Origin: Actinomycetota bacterium
GTDB taxonomy: Bacteria; Actinomycetota; Thermoleophilia; Gaiellales; Gaiellaceae
Assembly (NCBI GenBank): GCA_016870235.1
Contig: VGCB01000016.1
Span: forward strand, 1 to 12,869
DNA: 12,869 nucleotides
Direction: 5' to 3'
Shown in pieces: positions 5,012 through 12,571 of the stretch (its first letter is position 1; each line of letters begins with the position of its first letter). Below the pieces are notes generated by a model. That model ran no database searches, was not told the DNA's origin, and was given only the letters and a program-made list of their open reading frames with translations. A program made the translations under genes and the position numbers.

Positions 5012-6460
5012 TCAGCGGAGCACGACCGGGCCCGTGAGGACGACGGACGGCGTTCCCGGGTTGAACGGGCTCTGCATGGTGATCTCGAACGACACGGGCC
5101 CCGGCCCGAGCTTCCGCGGCAGCTCGGCGCGCACGGGAACACCGGCGAGCCCGTAGCCGCGGAGCGCGAGCGCCTGGGCGCCCGAGGCCCGGAGCATCCG
5201 CACCTGCCAGCTGCAGTCGAGCGAGCACGAGAAGGACACCGCGGCCTCGCCGCTCCGAATCTCGTCGAGCGTCGGCGGGCGGACGTCGTTCGCCTGGACG
5301 TCGAGGAAGAGCACGCTGCAGCGACCGATCGAGCCGCCGCGCACCCGCCGCATCGCGTCGCGCACGCTCCAGAAGCTCGTCTTCGGCGTGCCGTCGGCGT
5401 AGTAGATCCCCGACTGCCAGCCGGTGAGCCCCCGCTCGTCCTCGGTATGGAAGAGGAGGAGCCCGGTGACGTTCGGCTGGCAGAACGCGAGCCGCATCGC
5501 GGTCGCGTAGAAGTGCGCCTGGACACGCTCGGTCACGAGCTGCACCGTCGCAGGCTCGGTGCCGCTGTAGAGCGGCGCCTTCGCGGCCGGGATCTGCGCC
5601 TCCACGCCGAACTCGTCGTACAGGATCGGCAGCGTCGAGCCCGTCTGCCCGGTGCCGTCGAAGGCCGCACCGAGCGCGGCGATCAGCTTGTCGTAGTCGG
5701 CGAGCCCGATCGTGGTCGAGGTCGGATGCGGCGTGTCGGGCGCCTGCGCGCTCGAGTCGGCGTACGGGTGGAACGCGAGACCGTCCATGATCGGGCGCGT
5801 GCGCCCGCTCGCCCGGTAGGCGGCGCCGAGATCGCGCAGGAACGCCCCGGGAGAGGTCGTGTGGCGGATGCCGTTCGGCCGGTCGGCGCCGCGCGGCGCG
5901 AGCGCCCCGCCCCACACGGTCACGTCCGGGGCGACAGTCTTGACGACGTCGTAGACGCGCGCGAGGAGGTTGAAGAACGCGGGCCCGGACGCTCCCGTCC
6001 CGTCGGGGTTGAACTGCGGGAGCCAGAAGCGGTTGAGGTTCGGCTCGTTGCCGATGATGATCTCGCGGAACGACGGGAACGCGGACACGAGCGCGCCGGC
6101 GTACTGGGCGAACTCCTCGCGCGCCTGGTCGGTCAGCGGCGTCGTCCGCGAGCCGGGGTGGTAGACCTGGACGATCACCCTGACGCCCGTAGCCTGCGAG
6201 GCCGCGTCCACGTTCTGGAGGATCTGCGCCTCCTCCGGCGTCGGGGCGGCGAGCCCGGGCTGCCAGTACGAGGTGACCCGCACGGCGTCGAAGCCGGCGA
6301 GCCGCAGGAGCGTCATCTTCGCCTTCGCGACGGCCGGGTCGGACGAGCGGACGACGTCCTCGGCCGCGCCCACGATCATCGTCGGACCGCCGGCCGAGGC
6401 GCCCGGAACGACGATGGCAGCAGCGACGACCGCGACGGCAAGTGCAAGCAGGCGACGCAC
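5012..6460 (-). CDS. Secreted glycoside-hydrolase-like protein with TIM-barrel fold (482 aa)
   Basis: An N-terminal signal peptide (MRRLLALAVAVVAAAIVVPG, cleavage likely after ASA at 21-23) indicates export. The body resembles clan A retaining glycosidases (GH5/GH39-like): DAVRVTSYWQPG early in the barrel and IIIGNEPNLNRFW with Glu139 as the probable acid/base. AFHPYADS follows at 229-236, and LPILYDEFGVEAQ has Glu283 as the probable nucleophile. After about residue 380 a separate beta-rich C-terminal part contains CSVLF and SCSLDCSW, whose cysteines may form disulfides. The substrate cannot be inferred. The GTG start at 6460 is shared-spacer divergent with uvrC. The 3' end abuts repeat copy 2. 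An exact GH family would need a profile search. Confidence 0.8.
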   Translation of the reverse strand: MRRLLALAVAVVAAAIVVPGASAGGPTMIVGAAEDVVRSSDPAVAKAKMTLLRLAGFDAVRVTSYWQPGLAAPTPEEAQILQNVDAASQATGVRVIVQVYHPGSRTTPLTDQAREEFAQYAGALVSAFPSFREIIIGNEPNLNRFWLPQFNPDGTGASGPAFFNLLARVYDVVKTVAPDVTVWGGALAPRGADRPNGIRHTTSPGAFLRDLGAAYRASGRTRPIMDGLAFHPYADSSAQAPDTPHPTSTTIGLADYDKLIAALGAAFDGTGQTGSTLPILYDEFGVEAQIPAAKAPLYSGTEPATVQLVTERVQAHFYATAMRLAFCQPNVTGLLLFHTEDERGLTGWQSGIYYADGTPKTSFWSVRDAMRRVRGGSIGRCSVLFLDVQANDVRPPTLDEIRSGEAAVSFSCSLDCSWQVRMLRASGAQALALRGYGLAGVPVRAELPRKLGPGPVSFEITMQSPFNPGTPSVVLTGPVVLR

Positions 6461-6471
6461 GATCCGTTGGA

Positions 6472-6478
6472 TACGGTA
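6472..6478. promoter_or_regulatory. Overlapping divergent -10 elements between the hydrolase gene and uvrC
   Basis: On the plus strand TACGGT (6472-6477) ends 8 nt before the uvrC ATG. On the minus strand TACCGT (6478-6473) ends 12 nt before the GTG at 6460. The two share five base pairs of one near-palindrome, ATACGGTA. Neither start has a good Shine-Dalgarno sequence. Confidence 0.4.
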
Positions 6479-6485
6479 GCCGCCG

Positions 6486-8339
6486 ATGGACCCGTCACAG
6501 CTCGAGACGCTTCCGCGCGCGCCCGGCGTCTACCTGTTCAGGGACGCCGACGACGACGTGCTCTACATCGGCAAGGCGAAGTCGCTCCGCGCCCGCGTCC
6601 GCACCTACTTCAACCGCGGCGACGGACGACCCGGGATCGATCGAATGGTCGCCCGGGCGGCCCGCGTCGAGGTGATCGTCACGCAGAGCGAGGCCGAGGC
6701 CCTGCATCTCGAGCAGAACCTGGTCAAGCGCCACCGGCCCCCGTACAACGTCCGGCTCCGTGACGACAAGTCGTTCCCGTACATCGCCGTGACGATGTCG
6801 GACGAGTTCCCGCGCGTCATGTTCACGCGCGAGCGGCACCGTCGCGGGAACGTCTACTTCGGCCCCTACGCCAACGCGAAGAAGGTGCGAGAGACGCTCG
6901 ACGTCCTCAACCGCGTCTTCCAGTTCCGCCCGTGCGAGGGGCCCAAGCCCGGGCGGCACTCGGGCATTCCGTGCCTCGACTTCCACATCGAGCGTTGCAC
7001 GGCGCCGTGCATCCGCGCCATCTCACGGGAGGAGTACGCGGCGCTGATCGACGGCGTCGTCGCCTTCCTCTCCGGCGACACGGCCACGATCCAGCGCCAG
7101 CTCGAGGAGCGGATGCGGCTCGCCGCCGCGGAGGAGCGGTTCGAGGACGCGGCGCGGTACCGCAACCGGCTGTTCGCGATCCGCAGCCTCGCCGAGCGCC
7201 AGGCGGCCGACCGCCGAGCGGTCGGGTCGGTCGACGTGATCGGCCTGGCGGTGGACGGCGACCGCGCCGCCGTCCAGGTGTTCCCGCTCCGCGACGGGCG
7301 CCTGATCGACCGGTACGCGTTCCATCTCGAGAACGTCGACGGCCAGGACGTGCCGACGATCCTCGAGTCGTTCTGCCTCGAGTACTACAGCGCCGCGCCA
7401 GCCGTGCCGTCCGAGGTGCTCGTCCCGGCAGGCGCGGGCGAGACCGAGGCGCTCGCCTGGTTCCTCGGCGAGCTCCGCGGCGCGGCCGTCCAGGTGCGGG
7501 CGCCCCAGCGCGGCGAGAAGCGCCGGCTCGCCGACCTCGCCGCCGAGAACGCGCGCGTCGCGCTGGAACGCGACGCCACGGTCGCGGAGCAGAAGCGCCT
7601 GCGCCGGATCGAGGCGCTCGAGTCGCTGCGGGAGACGCTCAACCTTGAGTCGCTGCCGGTACGCATCGAGTGCTTCGACGTCTCGAACCTGCAGGGGCGC
7701 GAGATCGTCGCCTCGATGTCAGTGTTCGTCGACGGCCAGCCACGGCGGTCGCTCTACCGCACCTTCGCGATGCGCGACCTCGACGGTCAGGACGACTTCG
7801 CCGCGATGGGCCAGGCCGTCGAGCGGCGGTTCGCGCGGCTGCGCGACGCGGCCGATCCGTCCCGTCACGACGAGTCCTTCGCGCAGGCGCCGAACCTCGT
7901 CGTCGTCGACGGCGGCAAGGGCCAGCTCGCCGCCGCGCTGGAGGCGATCCAGCTGACGCCCGAGCTCCAGCGCCTCGCGGTCGTCTCGCTCGCCAAGCGG
8001 GAGGAGGAGGTGTTCGTGCCGGGCCGCCCCGATCCGATCCGGCTCGAGCACACCGACCCGGGCCTCCAGCTCCTGATGCGGATCCGCGACGAGGCGCACC
8101 GGACGGCGATCGGGCTTCACCGCCGGCGCCGCGACACGCGTGCGTTCGAGTCGATCTTCGACGGGCTCGAGGGGATCGGCCCCGCGCGCCGGCGTGCGAT
8201 CCTCAAGCACTTCGGCACAGCCGAGCGGTTCCTCGCCGCTTCGCAGGAGGAGCTCGAGGGCGTCCCCGGCCTCCCGGCCCGCACGGCGAGGTCGGTCTAC
8301 GCGCAGCTGCACAAGGCGGGCCCCGCCGGCCCGGCCTGA
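6486..8339 (+). CDS. uvrC: Excinuclease ABC subunit C (617 aa)
   Basis: UvrC makes both incisions around bulky DNA lesions in nucleotide excision repair, working with UvrB after UvrA loads it. All domains are present. The GIY-YIG nuclease (3' cut) has GVY at 14-16, YIG at 27-29 and catalytic Glu76. The cysteines C150, C163, C171 and C175 match the [4Fe-4S] ligand pattern reported in UvrC. The UVR/UvrB-binding segment is at about 203-235. The RNase H-like nuclease (5' cut) has Asp398 in CFDVSN, Asp475 in VVVDGGKGQ and His538 in RDEAHRTA. Tandem helix-hairpin-helix motifs occupy about 558-607. Length is typical. The gene is convergent with the next one, 22 bp away. Confidence 0.98.
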   Translation: MDPSQLETLPRAPGVYLFRDADDDVLYIGKAKSLRARVRTYFNRGDGRPGIDRMVARAARVEVIVTQSEAEALHLEQNLVKRHRPPYNVRLRDDKSFPYIAVTMSDEFPRVMFTRERHRRGNVYFGPYANAKKVRETLDVLNRVFQFRPCEGPKPGRHSGIPCLDFHIERCTAPCIRAISREEYAALIDGVVAFLSGDTATIQRQLEERMRLAAAEERFEDAARYRNRLFAIRSLAERQAADRRAVGSVDVIGLAVDGDRAAVQVFPLRDGRLIDRYAFHLENVDGQDVPTILESFCLEYYSAAPAVPSEVLVPAGAGETEALAWFLGELRGAAVQVRAPQRGEKRRLADLAAENARVALERDATVAEQKRLRRIEALESLRETLNLESLPVRIECFDVSNLQGREIVASMSVFVDGQPRRSLYRTFAMRDLDGQDDFAAMGQAVERRFARLRDAADPSRHDESFAQAPNLVVVDGGKGQLAAALEAIQLTPELQRLAVVSLAKREEEVFVPGRPDPIRLEHTDPGLQLLMRIRDEAHRTAIGLHRRRRDTRAFESIFDGLEGIGPARRRAILKHFGTAERFLAASQEELEGVPGLPARTARSVYAQLHKAGPAGPA

Positions 8340-8361
8340 GCTCAGTCGAGCTCAGCGCGGC

Positions 8362-9321
8362 TCAGTCGTCGACCGGTGCGGTCGGCGGCCGGGTCGCGTT
8401 CCGTGCCTTGCGGATCGCGCCGCGCACGCGGAACGTCCGGAGGGTGAGCGCGATCGCGGCGAACGCCAGGACGACGTTGACGACCGTGAGCGTGATCTTC
8501 ATGCCGACGCTGAACGGCACGACGACGCTCGCGGGCGCCACGCCCTTGAACACGAAGGCGATCAGCGCCTGCTCGGTGCCGACGCCTCCCGGGCTGATCG
8601 GGATCAGCGTCGCGATCGACTGCGTGACCTGGACGAGGAGCACGTTGCGCACGGACTGCTCGATCCCGAAGGCGCCGAGGAAGAACCAGATCGCGACGAA
8701 CCGGAGCGCCCAGTCGCAGAGCTGCCAGAAGACGACGGTACGCAGGTACCGCGACCGTGGCCGGAAGACGTTGAGCGACTGCGCCAGATGCTCCCGCAGG
8801 TGCCCGACACGCTCGCGGACGAGGATGACGAGCACGACGACGAGGATCGCGATCGCGACGATCGCGCCCTGCCCGACAGCCGGAGGGTCGAAGAACCAGC
8901 GGAAGTCGAACGACGGCAGCGACGGTAGGACGTCGAGGCTCGGCAGCACGCCCTGGGTGAGCGCCCAGAGGAAGAGGACGAGCGCAAGGGAGGAGTCGAC
9001 GATGCTGAGGACGAGGCTCGAGGCGATGACGGTCGGGTACGAGGCACCGGGGATCGCACGATGCGCGAACCAGACCCGCACGACGTCGCCGGAGCGGGCC
9101 GGCAGGATCGAGTTGATCCCGACGCCCGCGACATAGGCGCCGTAGATCGAGCGGAACGGAACCTTGACGCCCGGGTACGCCGCGGCGAGGACGTTCCGCC
9201 ATGCCCGCCCGGTGCACAGCGTCTTGACGAGGTGGCACGCGATCGCGAGGGCGAGTGGGACGAGCTCGATCGCGGACAGGTAGCCCCAGAACTCCTGGAT
9301 CGCGTCGATGATCCTGTCCAT
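8362..9321 (-). CDS. UPF0104/MprF-type integral membrane protein (319 aa)
   Basis: The protein resembles the membrane domain of lysylphosphatidylglycerol synthase (MprF), a family of flippase-like proteins that move or modify lipids, without the aminoacyl-transferase domain. About seven or eight hydrophobic segments are seen, from about 18-38 through 275-295. The two family landmarks are present: NSILPARSGDVVR (70-82) and PISPGGVGTEQALIAF (241-256). A short basic tail ends PPTAPVDD. The lipid substrate is not known; actinobacterial members often serve glycolipid or isoprenoid-lipid biology. The ATG at 9321 has TAGGTT 6 nt upstream and no Shine-Dalgarno sequence. Confidence 0.85.
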   Translation of the reverse strand: MDRIIDAIQEFWGYLSAIELVPLALAIACHLVKTLCTGRAWRNVLAAAYPGVKVPFRSIYGAYVAGVGINSILPARSGDVVRVWFAHRAIPGASYPTVIASSLVLSIVDSSLALVLFLWALTQGVLPSLDVLPSLPSFDFRWFFDPPAVGQGAIVAIAILVVVLVILVRERVGHLREHLAQSLNVFRPRSRYLRTVVFWQLCDWALRFVAIWFFLGAFGIEQSVRNVLLVQVTQSIATLIPISPGGVGTEQALIAFVFKGVAPASVVVPFSVGMKITLTVVNVVLAFAAIALTLRTFRVRGAIRKARNATRPPTAPVDD

Positions 9322-9327
9322 GAGGTG

Positions 9328-9333
9328 AACCTA
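9328..9333 (-). promoter_or_regulatory. Putative -10 hexamer TAGGTT for the UPF0104 gene
   Basis: On the minus strand TAGGTT ends 6 nt before the ATG at 9321, which fits leaderless transcription. No clear -35 is seen. Confidence 0.35.
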
Positions 9334-9366
9334 CCGGGCCGAATCGAGGGTGGGCCGGCCGGCCTC

Positions 9367-9597
9367 TCAGCCTGTGTCGTCCAACCAGTGCGGCCGCGTC
9401 ATCGACACGAACGTCGCGTGTGGAGGCGACAGCCCCTCGTCGCCGAGCAGCAGCCGCTCGCAGAGACAGCGGGCGACGTCCGAAGTCCAACCACGACGAG
9501 CCTCATGCGAGGCGTCTCGCCGTCCCTCGTGCTCGACGTCGATACTGGCGACGAGCCGGAAGCGCGACCGACCTCTGCGCGCACCGGAAACGGGCAC
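9367..9597 (-). CDS. Possible small protein of unknown function (76 aa)
   Basis: This frame fills most of the 305-bp gap between the UPF0104 and epoxide hydrolase genes. From a GTG at 9597 it reads through RLVASIDVEHEGRRDAS, WTSDVARCLCERLLLGDEG and ends SMTRPHWLDDTG. The mixed acidic and hydrophobic composition and mostly G/C third bases look protein-like, whereas the other frames are Arg/Ser-rich. There is no clear ribosome-binding site, so the start is uncertain, and I recognise no family. It lies 29 bp downstream of the epoxide hydrolase stop on the same strand, so it could be the last gene of that transcript. Confidence 0.45.
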   Translation of the reverse strand: MPVSGARRGRSRFRLVASIDVEHEGRRDASHEARRGWTSDVARCLCERLLLGDEGLSPPHATFVSMTRPHWLDDTG

Positions 9598-9626
9598 GCG
9601 CGGCGACCGACGAGCCGCCCCCGGCC

Positions 9627-10787
9627 TCAGCGGAGGGTGCGGTAGAACGCGCGGATGTCCTCGACGAGCCGCTCGGGCTCCTCCATCGGGTGGAAGTGGC
9701 CGCCGCTGGGCATCTGGGTCAGGCGCTGCAGGTTGTAGTAGCGCTCCATGAACGGCGTCGGCATGTGGGCGAGCTCCTGCGGCCACAGGCTGATCGCGGT
9801 CGGCGCCTCCACCTGCGGCCAGCGGTCGTGCGACGGCGACCAGAGGTTGTGGAGCGCCTCCCAGTAGTACCGCATCGAGCTCACGATGCTCTCCGTCACC
9901 CAGTAGAGGGTCATCGTCGTCAGCAGGTCGTCCTTGCTGAACCGGCTCTCGACGTCGCCGTTCGCGTCGCTCCAGCTCCGCCGCCGCTCGAGGATCCACG
10001 CGCACAGGCCGACGGGCGAGTCCTCGAGGGCGTAGGCGAGGGTCTGCGGATCGGTGGTCTGTACGGCGACGTGGCTCGTCGCCACCTCGAACCGCTTCAT
10101 CGTGTGGTGGTAGCGGTGCTTCTCGCGGTCGGGGTAGTCGTCCTCGGTCGGCAGCCCGTTCGAGAAGAAGTCGAGGGGGAAGCAGAGGCCGAGATGGATC
10201 CCGATCAGGTGCTCGGGATAGCGGTGGCCGAGCTGCGCGGTGACGAGCGCGCCCCAGTCGCCACCGTGCGCGGCGAAGCGGTCGTAGCCGAGCACGTCGC
10301 GCATCAGCGCGACCCACATGTCCGCCGTGCGGGAGAACTCGATCCCGGTCCGCGTGAGCGGTGTCGAGAAGCCGAACCCGGGAAGTGACGGCACGACCAC
10401 GTCGAAGCTGTCGGCCGGGTCGCCGCCGTGCGCGGCCGGGTCGCTGAGCGGGCCGATCACCTTGTGGAAGTCCCAGTACGTCCAGGGCCAGCCGTGGGAG
10501 AGGACGAGCGGGATCGGGTTCGGCCCGCGCCCGGGCTCGTGCACGAAGTGGATCGGGACGCCGTCGATGTCGGCCCGGAAGTTCGCGAACGCGTTCATCG
10601 CCTGCTCGTGGCCGCGCCAGTCGTACCCGTCGAGCCAGTAGGCGACGAGCTCCTCGAGGTAGGCGCGGTTGGTGCCATAGCGCCAGTCGTCGTTCGCGAC
10701 GTCGAGCGGGAGCCGTGCGCGCCGCAGCCGATCGCGCAGGTCGTCGAGGGTCGACTGCGGGACGGAGATCTCGAACGGGGTCTTCAC
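9627..10787 (-). CDS. Epoxide hydrolase, microsomal type with EHN domain (386 aa)
   Basis: Enzymes of this alpha/beta-hydrolase family open epoxides to diols through a covalent aspartyl ester. The N-terminal EHN region covers about 1-105 (FEISVPQSTLDDLRDRLRRAR, then DWRYGTNRAYLEELVAYW). HGWP (98-101) forms the oxyanion-hole loop. The nucleophile is Asp177 in AHGGDWGA, the base is His364 in SGGHFHPMEEP, and Glu338 in WPQELAHMP sits where the charge-relay acid is expected. Length is typical. The GTG start at 10787 is supported by GAGGAGG about 7 nt upstream. The natural substrate is unknown; detoxification is a guess. The gene lies downstream of pruA on the same strand across a 126-bp spacer. 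Confidence 0.92.
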   Translation of the reverse strand: MKTPFEISVPQSTLDDLRDRLRRARLPLDVANDDWRYGTNRAYLEELVAYWLDGYDWRGHEQAMNAFANFRADIDGVPIHFVHEPGRGPNPIPLVLSHGWPWTYWDFHKVIGPLSDPAAHGGDPADSFDVVVPSLPGFGFSTPLTRTGIEFSRTADMWVALMRDVLGYDRFAAHGGDWGALVTAQLGHRYPEHLIGIHLGLCFPLDFFSNGLPTEDDYPDREKHRYHHTMKRFEVATSHVAVQTTDPQTLAYALEDSPVGLCAWILERRRSWSDANGDVESRFSKDDLLTTMTLYWVTESIVSSMRYYWEALHNLWSPSHDRWPQVEAPTAISLWPQELAHMPTPFMERYYNLQRLTQMPSGGHFHPMEEPERLVEDIRAFYRTLR

Positions 10788-10887
10788 CGGGGGCCTCCTC
10801 GCTCGGGCACGAAACGTCGTTCGACGGGAGACGCTACCTGGGTGCTGAAGGCGAGGAGTCGTTCGGGATCAAGGCCTTGCGTTGGAC

Positions 10888-10909
10888 GATCGAGAAGCAG
10901 AGCTCGATC
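10888..10909 (-). terminator. Short hairpin just after the pruA stop
   Basis: GATCGAG (10888-10894) and CTCGATC (10903-10909) form a 7-bp perfect stem with an 8-nt loop, 4 nt beyond the pruA stop. No T run follows on the minus strand, so termination is only a possibility. Confidence 0.3.
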
Positions 10910-10913
10910 TGTA

Positions 10914-12548
10914 CTAGGAGTCGGATGCGAGGAACGGATACCGGTAGTCGGTCGGCGAGACGAGCGTCTCCTTGACCGCGCGCGGCGAGACCCAGCGGAT
11001 CAGGTTCCACATCGAGCCGGCCTTGTCGTTCGTGCCCGAGGCGCGGGCGCCGCCGAACGGCTGCTGGCCGACGACCGCGCCGGTCGGCTTGTCGTTGACG
11101 TAGAAGTTCCCCGCCGCGTACCGGAGCTCGCGCTGGGCGTGCTCGACTGCGTAGCGGTCGTTCGCGAAGATCGCGCCGGTGAGCGCGTAGGTTCCCGTAC
11201 GGTCGACGACCTCGAGCGTCTCGTCGAAGCGGCGCTCGTCGTACACGTACGCGGTGACGACGGGGCCGAAGAGCTCGTCGCGCATGAGGCGGAAGTCGGG
11301 GTCGTCGGTGCGGATCACGGTCGGCTCGACGAACCAGCCCTCGCTGTCGTCGCAGCCGCCGCCGACGACGATCTCGGCGCCGCTCGCGCGCGCCTCCTCG
11401 ATCGCCTCCCTCTGGGTCGCGAACGAGCGGCCGTCGATGACGGCGCCCATGAAGTTCCCGAAGTCGCGCACGTCGCCCATGTGGATGCTGCCGACCTGGC
11501 TCTCGACCGTCTCGCGAACGGCCGGCCACAGGTTCGAGGGGATGTACAGGCGCGACGAGGCCGAGCACTTCTGCCCCTGGTACTCGAACGAGCCGCGGAC
11601 GATCGCCGTCGCGACTGCCGCGGGGTCGGCCGAGGGATGGGCGAGGATGAAGTCCTTACCGCCCGTCTCGCCCACGATGCGCGGGTAGTTGCGGTAGCGC
11701 TCGATCGAGCCGCCGATCGTCCGCCACATCGACTGGAAGACGGGGGTCGAGCCGGTGAAGTGCACGCCCGCGAGCTCAGGGCTTGCGAGGGCGGGGTCGC
11801 CGATCTCGGGGCCGCTTCCGAAGACGAGGTTGATCACGCCGGGCGGAAGACCGGCCTCCTCGAGGATGCGCAGCGTGTACCAGGCCGAGAGCGCCGCGGT
11901 CGAGGCAGGCTTCCAGACGACCGTGTTCCCCATCAGGGCGGGAGACGTGGTGAGGTTGGCGCCGATCGCGGTGAAGTTGAACGGGCTGACGGCGAAGACG
12001 AACCCCTCGAGCGGGCGGTACTCGAGCCGGTTCCAGACGCCGGGCGACGAGATCGGCTGCTCGGCGTAGATCCGCGTCAGGTACTCGCAGTTGAACCGGA
12101 GGAAGTCGATCGTCTCGCAGGCGGCGTCGATCTCGGCCTGGTGCGCGGTCTTCGACTGGTTCAGCATCGTGGCCGCATTGAGGGTCGAGCGCCAGGGGCC
12201 GGCCAGGAGCTCCGCGGCGCGGAGAAGGACGGCGGCGCGCTCGTGCCACGGCGTCTGCGACCACTCCCGGTGGGCCGCGCGCGCGGCCGCGATCGCGCGC
12301 TCGACGTGCTCGCCGGCGCCGCGCTCGACGTCGGCCAGGACGTGCGCGCGCCGATGCGGCATCACGGTCTCGAACGTCGAGCCTGACTCGACGCGCTCGC
12401 CGCCGATCACCATCGGGACGTGGATCCGCTCGGCGGCCATCGCGTCGAGCCGGGCCTGCAGCTCAGCACGCTCGGGCGAGCCCGGCGCGTACGGCTTCAC
12501 CGGCTCGTTGACCGGAGCAGGCACCTGGAAGCTGCCGTGAGACGTCAT
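10914..12548 (-). CDS. pruA: 1-pyrroline-5-carboxylate (glutamate semialdehyde) dehydrogenase (544 aa)
   Basis: The enzyme oxidises glutamate-gamma-semialdehyde to glutamate with NAD+, the second step of proline catabolism. It belongs to the stand-alone group that includes animal ALDH4A1. The N terminus NEPVKPYAPGSPERAELQ is typical of that group. Asn191 in SPFNFTAIG, Lys213 in VWKPAS, Glu294 in VGETGGKDF and the nucleophile Cys328 in GQKCSASS form the aldehyde-dehydrogenase site. ELFGPV (425-430) and QPFGGARASGTNDKAG (496-511) complete the fold. The frame is open further upstream, but the ATG at 12548 fits the family length and has TACAAT 7 nt upstream. No proline dehydrogenase gene is seen inside the window. 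Confidence 0.97.
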   Translation of the reverse strand: MTSHGSFQVPAPVNEPVKPYAPGSPERAELQARLDAMAAERIHVPMVIGGERVESGSTFETVMPHRRAHVLADVERGAGEHVERAIAAARAAHREWSQTPWHERAAVLLRAAELLAGPWRSTLNAATMLNQSKTAHQAEIDAACETIDFLRFNCEYLTRIYAEQPISSPGVWNRLEYRPLEGFVFAVSPFNFTAIGANLTTSPALMGNTVVWKPASTAALSAWYTLRILEEAGLPPGVINLVFGSGPEIGDPALASPELAGVHFTGSTPVFQSMWRTIGGSIERYRNYPRIVGETGGKDFILAHPSADPAAVATAIVRGSFEYQGQKCSASSRLYIPSNLWPAVRETVESQVGSIHMGDVRDFGNFMGAVIDGRSFATQREAIEEARASGAEIVVGGGCDDSEGWFVEPTVIRTDDPDFRLMRDELFGPVVTAYVYDERRFDETLEVVDRTGTYALTGAIFANDRYAVEHAQRELRYAAGNFYVNDKPTGAVVGQQPFGGARASGTNDKAGSMWNLIRWVSPRAVKETLVSPTDYRYPFLASDS

Positions 12549-12555
12549 CGCGGCA

Positions 12556-12565
12556 ATTGTATTGT
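12556..12565. promoter_or_regulatory. Overlapping divergent -10 elements between pruA and the gene at 12572
   Basis: On the minus strand TACAAT (12561-12556), close to the bacterial consensus, ends 7 nt before the pruA ATG. On the plus strand TATTGT (12560-12565) ends 6 nt before the GTG at 12572. The two hexamers overlap by two bases within ATTGTATTGT, a local AT-rich island in GC-rich DNA. Both fit leaderless transcription. Confidence 0.5.
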
Positions 12566-12571
12566 CGGTTC

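Noticed and set aside
4771..5037. Small open frames inside the repeat copies giving peptides such as RVWLKPDAE
   Set aside because: The two copies do not keep the same frame across the element: a 5-nt duplication and indels shift it. Pairing is conserved instead of codons, so the element looks non-coding.
4934..6763. A 609-codon open frame on the plus strand across the hydrolase gene and into uvrC
   Set aside because: It is antisense to a gene with a signal peptide and active-site motifs, and it overlaps the uvrC start. Composition is the usual Arg/Glu-rich shadow.
8340..8361. Repeated GAGCTCAG sequence between uvrC and the UPF0104 gene as a terminator
   Set aside because: The stem is only about 6 bp (GAGCTC at both ends), starts in the uvrC stop region and lacks a T run; too weak to call.
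10428..12386. A 652-codon open frame on the plus strand opposite pruA and the epoxide hydrolase gene
   Set aside because: It is antisense to two genes with complete catalytic motifs. Its translation is dominated by Arg, Val, Ala and Asp, as expected for the complement of GC-rich coding DNA, and it has no recognisable domain.
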